Origin: Fallopia convolvulus
Taxonomy: Eukaryota > Streptophyta > Magnoliopsida > Caryophyllales > Polygonaceae
Length of the DNA: 64,000 bases
NCBI GenBank assembly: GCA_964016875.1
Contig: OZ024735.1
Location: 5,317,338-5,381,337 of the forward strand
Reading direction: 5' to 3'
Numbering within the stretch: the first letter of the stretch is position 1; each line of letters starts with the position of its first letter. The position numbers and the translations under genes are program-made. The notes below the pieces were generated by a model that was not told the DNA's origin, searched no databases, and saw only the letters and a list, made by a program, of their open reading frames with translations. Positions 1-11,091 of the stretch are shown piece after piece.

Positions 1-145
1 TCCGACCGGTTTGGGAAGAGAAGGGGTGGGAGAAGAAGGCTTGGACTTGATATTAAGTTGCCTACGTATCCTCTCGGGGTCATAGAGGAATCAAAGCCCA
101 CGTAGTTCTATTACCTTCGATATGAAACCCCGTTTGGAAACTTAC

Positions 146-2417
146 CTAAGACGACCCGGCGGAACCGGCGGAAGAAGCTTGGCTTGCGTCGTCCTCTGTT
201 ACATCATCGGATGACTCCGTATAGTTCATTGATTGTGATCTAATTTCCGCCCTCTTCCAATCGTCCACACAAACTTGGGCTTCCAATGCCTCGGGTGCCA
301 ATCTTGATCTCCTATCGTCTAAGATGTGGCCGCCTTGGCTAAACTTTTGCTCCACCGCTACCGTTGAAGCGGGAACGGCAAGTACTTGAGCGGCGATCCT
401 TGCTAGTGTTGGATATGTGTTCTTGTGTTGCTTCCACCAATCTAAAATGTCAAAATCATCTACAAATTCAAAGGTAGTGGTTAGATAAGTATCGAGCTCC
501 GTATGTGAGCTCGTGAATCTCGGTTTTTTTGTAAGATTTTGCAACATACGAGACCCGACGGATAGAAAAGAACGACGAGATGAGGAAGACGATGGGGGTA
601 ATTGAGGCGTAGAAGGAACCTCACCACCCGTGCTATAAGTTTTGTACAAATCATAGATAAGAGATTTAACACGTTCTATAATGACATCAACATTGCAATT
701 TCTATCATAATGTTCTTCTTCTAAATTTAAAAACTCATAGTATTGATACAAAGTATCTTGCAAACCTTGCATCTTAAATCTTGGATAAAAAACACAAGCA
801 ACAAGATAAATATCGGGAATATATTTGTAATAGTTCAACCACTTCCTCTTCATATGTAAAATACCTTCAACAATGTCGGGTCGGTCGGGTTGTGAAAGCC
901 CTTCCTTAAAGGCACCCGCAACATTCAAAGCTTCAACAACAAACAAATGAGCACTTGGTGTATATGTTTGACTAAATGTATAAGTTGCATCATTAAAAAC
1001 TTGTAAAATCTCCACAATATCATAGCAAATATCCCAACAAGCTTCAATAGCTTGTGAACCCGGGATATGTTGAGCGGCAAAGGAAGCTAAAAGTTCTTTA
1101 TAACGTAAACATTGAACAAGTAATTTATAAGTTGAATTCCAACGATGACCGACATCTTTTGAAAAAAGTATTGGTTTAACACCATTCGATTTACAAAACT
1201 TCCCCCAATCACTTTTGGCCTTCTTTTTTAACCAAATAAAGCTAACAACATACTTAATAGGTTCAAGATATGGCATTAAAAGTGTCAAACCATCTTGAAC
1301 ACATAAGTTTAAAATATGACAAGAACATCTTACATGAAAGTATTTGTTTCCAAAAACCGGTTGACAAACTTGAATCAATTCACTAATAGAAGCGGTGTTG
1401 TTAGATGCATAATCAAATGAAATAGTGAAAACTCGATGAAGTAGTCTATACTCATCTAAAATAGTTCGTATAATGTTACAAATATTTGAAGCGGTATGTG
1501 CCCCATCAAATACTCGAAAAGCCAAAACTCGTTTTTGCATGTGAAAATGATCATCAATAATTATAATGACATGTAATACCCATGTATGAATGAGATTGAT
1601 AGTTATCACTCCAAATATCACTACAAATAGAAACATGAATATCATTTTGAGCAAAAAATCGAGACAACTCCTTTTTACGACACGCATATGCTTTAAACAC
1701 ATTTTTCCTAATTGTTTTTCTTGTTGTTCGTTTATAAGAGGGTTGCAAATGGTTGGAAACCCAATCATTTATACCCACACTTTCCGCAAATTGAAATGGC
1801 AAATGATCAACACAAATAGCTTCGGACAAAGCATAAACACTACGCTCATGATTATAAGTAAATAAGGGAGATTGAGAGGAAGAACTTGCTAACCCCGAAG
1901 TCGAAATTTGTGTTTGACCTCGCATCATGCCCAACTTGTCCAAGTGTTTTGCCTTCAAATGCTTGTTCAAGGTGCCATAGCCTCCATTGCGCTTCCATTT
2001 GTACTTCGAGGGACAATAGTTGCACTTGACAACATATCGGTCTAGTGCATCCAATTCATTGCCCTTGGTGAAGTGCTTTGTGAAAATGTCGGATTTCAAC
2101 ACTTTTGCGGTTTGGTTGGCCGTAGATGCCCCCTCCTCCTCTTCGGTGTGTTGCTCATCCTCGTCGGTGTGTTGCTCATCGACCTCTTCATTGCCTTGTG
2201 CACCTTGGTTATGAATAGGAGCGGAATGAGGAACTTGTGGAGGAATGGGCATAGGCATAGACATATGAGGAGGAATGGGCATAGGCATAGACATATGAGG
2301 ATAAGGTGGTTGTGGTTGATAAGCATTAGGATCCACTTGACTTTCTTGTGAACCACCAATACCACCATAGAATTGCCCGGTCAACAAATCAATAAAGCCT
2401 TGAATTTGGTTATCCAT
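146..2417 (-). pseudogene. hAT transposase with BED zinc finger, one frameshift
   Basis: Cut-and-paste transposase of the hAT superfamily, acting in the nucleus on the element ends. The start at 2417 (MDNQIQGFIDLL) follows a TATA box at about 150 bp. A Pro/Met-rich N-terminal stretch and an acidic Glu/Asp/His stretch precede a BED finger (KCNYC...HLKAKH). The RNase-H-like core follows with SICSDIWSD (first Asp) and SFDYASNNT (second Asp), and the C-terminal dimerisation region has LDWWKQH and VEQKFSQGG, which holds the expected catalytic Glu. The frame shifts near 1555-1620, at the point where the second copy reads CHFLDDHF, so the two open parts are 2417-1554 and 1768-146. Apart from that it is open over about 2.2 kb and ends in SAGSAGSS. 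This makes it the better preserved hAT gene here. Family call is firm; activity is doubtful because of the frameshift. Confidence 0.9.
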
Positions 2418-2567
2418 GTTTCAAAAGATTAGGAAGGAGATAAGAGACTTGGAAGTAGTAAGAAAGGATTTGCAAGTTGAAAGCTTGTAGAATTATGAGA
2501 GTAGTAATATTAGAGAGAGATAAGAGAGTATGAGATTGGTGTGAATCAAATTGAAGGTGAAGTATGG

Positions 2568-2575
2568 TATTTATA
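2568..2575 (-). promoter_or_regulatory. TATA box of hAT copy 1
   Basis: On the minus strand this reads TATAAATA, about 150 bp upstream of the transposase ATG at 2417. The second hAT copy has TATAAATA at the matching place (31721-31728, about 125 bp before its ATG), so the position is conserved between copies. Confidence 0.6.
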
Positions 2576-2671
2576 TGGGTAAATGGAAGGAAAATAGCCG
2601 TTGGAATTCATGAGAACGTTGGAATATAGCCGTTGGAATATAGACATTGGGAAAAAATAGCCGTTGGAACA

Positions 2672-2912
2672 GTGGCCGCGATCGCGGATTAAGGGTCGCG
2701 ATCGCGGTTCCCATAGCCGCGACCGCGGTTTCTATAGGCCGCGACCGCGGCTACGGGAATCGCGATCGCGGCCCTAAATCCACGATCGCGGTGTGGTCCA
2801 ACAGAATGTGTGTACATTCTATTGGCGGAACCGCGATCGTGGTTTTAGGGCCGCGATTGCGGTTCCCGTAGCCGCGGTCGCGGCCTATAGAAACCGCGGT
2901 CGCGGTCTCACT
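2672..2912. repeat. CpG-rich foldback inside hAT copy 1 5' end
   Basis: Repeated palindromic units of the type CCGCGATCGCGG and CCGCGACCGCGG. They are arranged as a large inverted repeat: about 2716-2791 pairs with about 2829-2906, with few mismatches, around a short loop that holds ACAGAATG. The same layout, including the ACAGAATG loop marker, sits in hAT copy 2 at 31441-31636. Subterminal repeats are where hAT transposases usually bind; a binding role here is inference. Confidence 0.85.
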
Positions 2913-3189
2913 TAATCCTTACGGAGGAACCGCCGGTTCGGAACCGGAAGAACCGCCGGTTCTCCAGTTCCTCTAAGGGAGGAACCGGGACCGGTCCTCT
3001 ACCGGTTCCTCCAGTTCGGTTCCGGTTCCGGTTCGGTTCCCCGGTTCCAAGGACCGGAACCCACCTCTAGTTTTAGATGGTACTTTTTTAGTAGGAGGGA
3101 GGTAGTAATTTCTGTCATCTCAAGGGGTTTTTTTAATAAAAAAGGGTTTTGTAGTCATTAAAAAAGAGATTGTCCGATCCCTAATATAA

Positions 3190-4110
3190 TTAGAAAGCAG
3201 TAAATAAATCTTTTCTGGTGGGGCAAGCAATACATGAAGTCCAAGCGGGAAATTAAAAGCGTAACTAGCGAGACGATCAGCTACGTTGTTTGCCTACATA
3301 TAAAATATGATGAAACTTGATAGCCTAATTCCTACTAAGAAAGTCATGGCATTGTGAAACCAGGCTAAAGAGGGGGTGGCTCTTGCGGACAACTACACTA
3401 AGGAGATTAATAGCAAGTTGGGAATCCGATTCGAGAATGACTTGCATGTAACCCCTCTCCCATGCTAAATTGAGACCATTAAGGATTCCTTATTGCTTCG
3501 CCTTTGGAACCGTGCAACTTCCCACATTATGAATGAAGTCGTACAACCACTGTCCCTCATGATTTCTTATAATACCTCATGCCGTTGCTCGTCCGTCTAT
3601 GACCGCCCCGTCTGTGTTTATCTTGATCTAGTTGTCGTTGGGGCTAGTCCAAGTTACCTCATGCACACTTTTGTATTTACTAGAGAAGTACAAGGATACT
3701 TACATGTCACTTCACTATATTCCCGAGTCCAGTCCGTGATAAACTCAAGCTTATTCATGACCTTGATCTCTCCTTTGAAAATAAGAGCGTTTCCCCCTTT
3801 CCTTATCCACCAAAGCAACATAGTGAATGGATCCCGCCAATCCATTGAATCAATCTTCGCCTCTCTCATCAAGTTGCCTCTCACCAAACCGAAAAAGGTT
3901 CCTGGAAAAAAGGAGTAAAATTAGTAACTCCAAAATTTAACCAAAAAAAATAAACCTTTTCACAATCTCTAAAAAGTTGCTCGTGAGATTCATCTTCCAT
4001 GTTGCAGCAATTGCATCTGGCATTGTTCGTCAGGTGTCGACGTCTTCTTTCCGCGTTGGATAGGGCACCATCGATTATTGCATGGAATAACTATCAAAGA
4101 CCACATCATG
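3190..4110 (-). pseudogene. LINE remnant: RT zinc-binding region and RNase H
   Basis: Decayed 3' part of a non-LTR retrotransposon ORF2. Going leftwards from about 4075, minus-strand translation gives a zf-RVT-like segment (HLTNNARCNCC, then DESHEQLF), then WRDPFTMLLWWIRKGGNALI (3887-3654). About 3210-3480 gives an RNase H segment (GLNLAWERGY, VILESDSQLAINLL) and its usual C-terminal end (ANNVADRLASYAF, then LLAPP). Frames change several times and there are stops. Nothing of the endonuclease or the RT palm is visible, so this is 5'-truncated or cut. It differs in sequence and strand from the LINE at 8425-51304. The family assignment rests on motifs only. Confidence 0.75.
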
Positions 4111-4410
4111 ATGTCAAGCCACATGGACCACCAGAAGGAATCTCTTTCGTTTGTTGTCTTTTTATTACTGTTCAGAGTGCTTTTTCTTTTTCAGAGTGAT
4201 GACACTGTTTGCCATGTGAGTGGATACTATTGGAGAAGAAGGCATGTACACTGTCGATTATTACATGGATTAACTAGCAAAGGCCACATCATGATGCCAA
4301 GCCACATGGACCACCAGAAGGAATCTCTTTAGTTTGTCGTCTTCTTCTTATTGTTTAGTGTGCTTTTTCTTTTCAGAGTGATGGCATTGTTTGCCATGTG
4401 AGTGGATTCT
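4067..4410. repeat. Tandem duplication, unit about 182 bp
   Basis: Two direct copies, about 4067-4226 and 4249-4410. Each starts near a CGATTATT(G/A)CATGGA segment and shares CCACATGGACCACCAGAAGG and TTTGCCATGTGAGTGGAT. They diverge by scattered substitutions. I see no coding capacity beyond the LINE remnant next to it. Confidence 0.75.
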
Positions 4411-5400
4411 CTAAGGCTTTGTCCATAGCAAGATGTAAAAGAGTATTGATAGAGTATCCAATGCTCTTTCAAGATCTATGAATAGGACCCTTGTAAGCAA
4501 AAGGAAGGGCACTAAAAAATCATAAAAACAAAGTCTGAATCTAGAAAAAGAGAAAGTTTTGAACTTGAAAGTGAAGCGGTGTTTCCTCACTATAAGAATT
4601 CAAACCCTTCTATGGATCTTTCTAGTTTGAGTGTTTGAGTGTTTGTTTTCAGTGTGTTTTTGTGCTTGTAATTCTTTCAAATTCAATAAAAGTTTGTTTT
4701 TAAGTAAGGGAAAACTACTTAATCGAAAACTATGTCTTGAATAAACCTCTTTCTTGACTACAAAATCCCACATCCAGTAAAATTGAGAGATTTTAAGTTA
4801 GAGACTACGATATGAGGTAGGAAAATGAAACAGATTTGTGGTGTGCTTGAGCTAAGGGAGTCCTGATTGATAGTAACCCCTAGAAATCCGGAAGCTACAT
4901 GAACACCGGAGATCCAGCGATACTACGTTCGGGTAACGATCAACCTCTTTAATTTATAATTTTCTTTAATTACGGAGCATGGTGGGCTTATATTCATAGG
5001 AAATAGTTTATTCAAGATATATTTAGTAGATTATGGTAGTTAATACCATTTAAAGTTATTAAATTTAATAAACCACTTTAGGTTAGATATATTTGTATAA
5101 GTATAAATCTTCAGGGCATATATGATTATTTAACCTAAATTGAGTGTAAAAACTAAAATAAACAACAATAATTGCTTTAATAGCCGGGCCGCTCTGAAAG
5201 CCTGTACGGGCCGCCTAGCAGGAGTCTGCTCAACGTGAAACACATGAAGGTAATTGTTCTGATTGAAGCAATTGTTGTCCTACAATTTCCCACTTTTGTC
5301 CCTGCGGCCCTACATTGGCATTTTCCACTTCAGGTAAACTTTTATCCCTACGGCCCTACTACTCGTACATCGTAATTCAAGTAAATCAAGCGTTTTTAAT
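4411..5400. other. No gene recognised
   Basis: About 1 kb of unassigned sequence, moderately AT-rich. It has no long ORF and no protein motif that I recognise. It may contain remains of further elements, for example the GC-richer patch around 5180-5240, but nothing supports a family. Confidence 0.5.
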
Positions 5401-8400
5401 ATATCGAGATTAGGCATGGCACTCGGGCCGGGTGCGGGTGGACTACTTCCACCACCCGACCCCCGGTTGTAAACCGTCCACCCGACCCAATATTTTCACT
5501 CGACGGATTCCACCCGAGACCGACCGACCCAAAACTCGTCGGTAACATATAGAAAAAAAAATTATATACTTGAAGTCCGAGTCTTGTTAAAAGATAAAAA
5601 AATTATTATGCATAAAATTAATACAAAAAATATTAGATCAAGTTATTATCAACATATAGAAAAAAAAATTATATACTTAGATCCCAAATCTTGTTACAAG
5701 ATAAAAAAAATATGCATAAAAATATGAACATATAGATCAAGTTATTATCTTATGAAAATTGGATATATAGAAAGAACTAGTTGAAGTCCCGTGATATTCA
5801 CGGGATAATTTTACTAAAAACTATACAATTTTACGATATTAATTTAAAATACTAAATATATTTATATAATTTCATAATAAATTATGCAATAGACAAATTA
5901 TTTTTATAGATTGTACTCCATATTTTAATTGAATATATTTATAAATATTTTTTCATTATTTGTGGAGATCTTGTCCAAATTTAGATTGAAATTATTAAAA
6001 TATTAATTTTAGTTTTATTGAATATTTTTAAATAATACTTTGTTATTTTTTTGGACACTAATATGTATAAAATATTTGGTTTTTTTTATAAAGATAATAA
6101 TAATTAGGATAGGTTATCTACAAAGCATAATATAATTTATTAAAATATTTTTTTAAATTTAATTTATTAAAATTATATATTAGGGTTCTTATCTTTTACT
6201 CTATAATAATAAGAATGTTTGTAAATATGAAAAATACAATATAAAGATTAGTATAGAAGAGAACATTGTCCTTTATTTAAGAGATAAAATATAGAGAAAA
6301 TTATCTATGTATTATTTTGCAAAATTCAATCCATCTATAAAGTTATTTTCCATACTAAATTTACATAACATAGACATAAAATATAAAGGAAATTAATGTA
6401 TATGAAAATTTATATAATTCAATGTATTAATCAACCTATCATCCATATTAAATTACAAAAAAACATAGAGATAAAAAGATTTAAATGTAAGGTGGGGCTG
6501 GATAAAAAAAATATTATATATTTACATAAATAAAATAAAAAGAAAATTAAGAAAAATGTAATGTAAATTTTTATCAAAATTCAATTCAAGCAAGTATTCA
6601 TCAAGATTTGTAAATTTTTATTTTTTTTTATCAAACTTTGATTTAAGAAAAAATCTTTAATATAAATGCATAAAAAGATAAAGAAAATGTAATTTTATTA
6701 ATTTAAATTAAAATTCGAATTTTTGTTTGACATTTACAAATAATCTTAGTCATCAACATATAATTATATCTTTTTCTCAAAATAAAAATATATCAACATA
6801 ACAATATTTATTATTTAAAATTATATCATTATATAGATATAAATTTTATACTTGGAGCTCAAGCCTTGTTAAAAGATAAAAAAAAATATTAAGACCCTAA
6901 ATCTTGTTAAGAGATAAAAATATTAAATTAATATAAAAAATATCATCTTATAGGAATTTATGTATATAAAAATTATATAAATATGTTATCTATTGTAGTA
7001 AACTAATACATAATCCATAAATAGAAAATTATATACATAAAAAATTATACGAACATGTTATCTATTTAGTATATATAGCAAGAATACTATAAGTTGTTAC
7101 AAAATTTATTAAAATATAATTTCACATTAATTTATTCAAAAATACCACGTGGCGCAAATTTTACAACAGACTTGAGTTCTGCTTTATAATGTATTAGGGT
7201 AGATGATACAAGTAATTAAAATATTTATTATTAAACATGTAACATTATTTTATTCAAAGAATGCCACGTGACACAATTTTTTCAACAGACATGATTTCTG
7301 CTTTATAATGTATTAGGTAGATTTGATTTAAGATAAATATTTTTTATAAATAGATAAAAAGATAAAAATAAAATAATTTTCGTTATTTTGAATTAAAATT
7401 CGAATTAGTTTTTTTCCACATGAATAAATAGAAAGGAATTTAATTGGAAAAAAATATAAATAATTTTTTAATATAAGCTTGTGCCAGAATTAATGTGGTG
7501 GCTAGAAAAGTTACAACTTTAATATATAGTTACAAAAAAGAAAATATCTTTTCCTTAATTTTCTTTTTGACTTATTCGTGTAATATCGAAGACTTGAAGT
7601 TTTTTTATCTTTAAATATTTCACTCTTTATTCACATTTTTCCATCTTTAAAGATTGAATTTGATTAAAAAAATTATAAGAATTTACATTATTTTTACCTT
7701 TTTTCTATTTTTGTAAAAGATTTTTAAAATTGAATTTTTCTAATTAAAATAAGATTATTTATATTTTTTATAGATAAATTAGAATTTAGCCACCAAAATC
7801 ATATTGGGCTCATCTTAATAATTTTGGTTTCATCTCACATTTATATCAATTGTAAAATTTTATATAAAATTTTTCTAATAAACAAATTGTTTGTATTTTA
7901 TATTAAATTAAAATATTATTTATTAAATACATAAGAGTATTAGATCAATATAGTCGTGCATGGCATGACGTGACTAGTGGTATTTTACTAAGTTTCTTTA
8001 TTATTAATTATTGATTATCGATTACTTGCAAATTTTTAAACAAATTTTTTTCGTTATTGCGTTAAAGAAAAAAGTAAAATATGTCAAGTCATTTTGTTTG
8101 ATTTGTTCCAACGTACTTCTTAGCAATTTACGTACTGATCAACAAGTTATGTAATTTATTTATTAAGTCATGTTTACTTAATTGTTTCAACTACAAATTG
8201 TAAATTTTATAAGATATTTTCTCCGTTTATAAATACATGTTGTTAACAAAATCTACCCGCGGAGTAGTTTGTCATATCTTTTTAGTTAGAATATTCCCAC
8301 CTACAAATTTATTTACTCCCTCCATTTAAAAATACATGTTATATTAAGGGAGCAATTTAGTAAAATACAAAAGCAACAGAGATTTGTTATATCTTTTTAG

Positions 8401-8407
8401 TTAAGTT
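5401..8407. other. AT-rich tract of decayed repeats
   Basis: Noncoding and very AT-rich. It opens at about 5413 with a GC-rich patch (GGCATGGCACTCGGGCCGGG) of the kind seen at ends of short nonautonomous DNA elements. A segment with CTTGTTAAAAGATAAAAA recurs near 5585, 5690, 6870 and 6905. A perfect hairpin, CCCGTGA-TAT-TCACGGG, sits at 5788-5804. Two direct copies of a CCACGTG...TTCTGCTTTATAATGTATTAG segment start near 7146 and 7265. At 8222-8405 there are TACTCCCTCCATTT-type sequence (Stowaway MITE-like) and two copies of a CATATCTTTTTAGTTA-like segment. No element boundary is secure. Confidence 0.5.
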
Positions 8408-8424
8408 AACAAAATCAACGTAGA
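8408..8424. repeat. LINE target-site duplication, left copy
   Basis: aacaaaatcaacgtaga, identical to 51304-51320 almost 43 kb away. The match of 17 of 17 bases at the two LINE ends is strong evidence that the whole interval is one LINE plus later insertions. Confidence 0.92.
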
Positions 8425-8528
8425 GATGGTATTCAATTTCGCAGTTTGCTAAACTCACTTTTCTCTTATGCTCTCTTTTCAAAAATCTCCTCCCGCCTAG
8501 GGTTTTAAGCCGAACTTTTCCGCCGCCT

Positions 8529-10162
8529 ATGGCGCAGCTGCCCACAGTCACCGGCCCAACACCAGTTTCACAAGACATCTCATCAACCGCCATGGATGTA
8601 GATCCGCCTACTGTTGCAGCAATAGCCCAACCGCCACAACCACTCCCGGCTACTCAAAACCAAGCCCTGAATCATCCCAACACGCCTGTTAATGCTAAAA
8701 ACCAGCTGGCGCCTCCAAAATCTCCAAAATCGTTCAAAGAAATCGTTACTGGGGAGACTTCCGATCCACCTGCTACAACGGTGGATGACATTTGGAAGGA
8801 GCGCTCGGATCTCTATGACACGGATGATGACGAGGAGGAAGAAAATGTTGATCCTCTATGCCCCGTTATAAGGCTAACTGCTGATGAGAAACGAGAACTT
8901 CGCTGGCCTTGGGCGAAGTCTCTAATTATTCATATGTTTGATCAAGGACCGGGTTATACAACGCTCAAGAAGAAGCTTGAACAAAAATGGGAACTCAAAG
9001 GAAAACTCACTCTAGTGGATATTGGGAATGCTCATTACGTCAAAAAATTCACGAATGATGACGACTATAACCATGTCCTTACTCAAGGGCCTTGGATGAC
9101 CGGGGACAACTACCTTATGATCCAACGTTGGAAGCCTTATTTTGATCCATTCACAAACAAACAGCAAACACTCACGTCATGGGTTCGCATTCCGGGACTT
9201 AGCCTTGAGTTTTTCAATGCAAATTTCATCAAGAGAGTTGGTCAACAAATTGGTCAGATCACAAGAATCGATCGTACTACTGTGGCGGCAGACAGAGGCC
9301 AGTGTGTAAGATTTGGTGTTGAAATTGATATGTCTCAAAGTCTGGTTCCAAAATTCTGGTACAAGGGGACGTAATTGGCCAGTTCAGTATGAAGGGATTA
9401 GGATGATATGCTACGATTGTGGTATTATTGGACACGTTCAGGATTCCTATCCTTTGAAAGCTAAGGAGACACAGGAACAAGAAGTAGTAACAGAAATTCA
9501 GTCGATAGTGCAAACTCCAGTTGATATTGATCCCTTTGGCCCTTGGATGCAGGTTGTGAAACCAATTCGAAAACCCAGTCCGTCTTCGAACCAGAATGAT
9601 AAAGGCAGAGTTGTTGCGGGTGCTGATATTAACTTGGGACCCCATCACCCTAAACCGCGCCAACAACGCAAGGTAGTCTCCGATTCGGGTCCAAGTAATC
9701 GTGCCTCGGGTTCACGTTTTTCAGCCTTGCAAATTGATGAAGAACTACAAGGGAATACTGAGAACGTTGAAATGCAGTCCCAGGGGCCCACGGCTAGGCC
9801 TGCTGACTCTCGTCAAACTACACCTATGAGCCAAGCCACAGAGCCAGCTTCGCACCAACCATCGCAACCGACCGTCTCGGACCCAAAGGCCTTGAAAATT
9901 ATAACTTCTGAGGTTGTGGGGCCCATTGATAGTGCGATCATCGCGCGTGACTCGGTTAGTTCGGAAGCAGTTGTCCGCCAAATCACAAATATGGGCAAGG
10001 AAAGTTTAGATTCTGGCAAATCTCTTCCTAAAAATAAGGATAAGAAAGATAAAAAGGAATCCAAAAATAATGCTCTATCCTTAAGTAAAAGATCTCAGTC
10101 CAAACTATCTTCCTTGTCGGTTGTTCTCACCAAAGACGCTGATATTAAGAAAAAGCAATTAC
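8529..10162 (+). pseudogene. LINE ORF1, 5' part (DUF4283, zinc knuckle)
   Basis: RNA-binding ORF1 protein of the LINE, which would coat LINE RNA. Start at 8529 (MAQLPTVTG). A Pro/Ala-rich and acidic N-terminus precedes a DUF4283 domain at about residues 120-275 (LIIHMFDQGPGYTTLKKKL, then DYNHVLTQGPWM, SWVRIPGLSLEFF). The frame breaks near 9360, just before the zinc knuckle, and continues in the frame of 9313-10191. The knuckle reads CYDCGIIGHVQDSYP; the last Cys of C-x2-C-x4-H-x4-C is Tyr. A Lys-rich basic tail follows. At 10162 the coding sequence is cut by Tat-A (TSD attac) and resumes in frame at 46735. Confidence 0.88.
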
Positions 10163-11086
10163 TGATGAAACCCGAAATAAACCAACGCTAGAAGACAAGA
10201 ACGAGATTACTTTTATTTCGACTGGGCAAACACTTGCTTTTTATTTATATCTTTAGAACGAGGTTATAGAGTGTGAGATTACAAATAACAAGATTATGAA
10301 CAATGAGATTATGCCCTTGATCTCTTTTTAGAGGATTCGAGATCTCGATCTAACAAGGTTCGAGATCTCCTAGCTACAACGAGATTCTATCACTAACAGA
10401 CTATTGGCGTGCTCTACCCGCGTGGTAAGCCTAAGCGCGATGTCTTTTGGCGAGGTTGGACACTGTTTGTTTTTTGGGGGATTGTGGTCTGCGAAGTGAT
10501 GAAGCGAGATCTTTTACTGAGACAAGATCTCTTTGGGCGACTTGAAGTCTTTTTGTGGACCTTCACTTGGCTGTAGCGCGGTCTTTAACGATGATTCAAC
10601 ACGTCGATCTTCAACGAGCAAGATAGTTCTTGAGTTCAAGATGTTTTTCGACCTCTTTCCTCCCTCGAGGTTCTCCTCTATCTATAGAGGAATGCGGAAC
10701 ATGGTGTTACCGTTTGGTCATTGTGGGATGTTCGAGGTCAAGCCCTCTGATTGGTGGAGAGTAAGGCAGTCAACCATTGGTTGAGAGTATGGTGGTTGTT
10801 GAGTGGCTCGATGGGGCGGGAATATCAGCCTTCGGACGACGAGGTTTGAACCTCGTTATTCACTGGGGGAAGTTCGCTTAACCGCCATGCTTTATGAGTA
10901 TTATGGGGTTTCTGGAGGTCTCGAGACCTCTCCACCGAGGCTTTGAGATCTCGCTCTGGCAGTAATTGCCTTTTTTGGAGGGGTATGGCAAAGGACTTTG
11001 AGTCTCTCCCTTGGGAAAACCGCCCGAGCTGCTCCCTCTCGTACTTGGGCCCCACCGCCCTTACTCCGCTATTTTGCGCACCATCA
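10163..11086 (-). repeat. Tat-A 3' LTR
   Basis: 924 bp, plus-strand ends TGATGAAACC...CACCATCA. It is collinear with 45806-46729 with about 5% mismatches, mostly transitions, and compensating single-base indels in a T/G run and a G run. Its TATA box is damaged (CTATCTATAG at 10678-10687, against CTATTTATAG in the other LTR). The element's polypurine tract would be the G-rich CCATGGGG (minus strand) just inside at about 11088-11098. Confidence 0.92.
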
Positions 11087-11091
11087 TAACC

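Larger units (their letters stand above)
1..3069 (-). mobile_element. hAT transposon copy 1, left part outside window
   Basis: The 5' end of this element is at 3069: read on the minus strand it begins TAGAGGTGGGTTCCGG, a hAT-type terminus like that of the second hAT copy (31209-35918, which begins TAGACCTCGACC). The 8 bp outside the end, gttttaga (3070-3077), would be one target-site duplication copy; its partner is beyond position 1. Inside the end come GGAACC-rich DNA (2930-3060), a CpG-rich foldback (2716-2906), a TATA box (2568-2575) and the transposase ORF. Positions 1-145 match the 3' flank of the second copy's ORF (around 35440-35530), so only the extreme 3' end is missing. Seen directly: terminus, order and similarity. 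Inferred: the element is otherwise complete. Confidence 0.88.

Noticed and set aside
8222..8407. Complete Stowaway MITE as the LINE target
   Set aside because: One CTCCCTCCATTT-type end is visible but no matching inverted end or TA duplication could be found.
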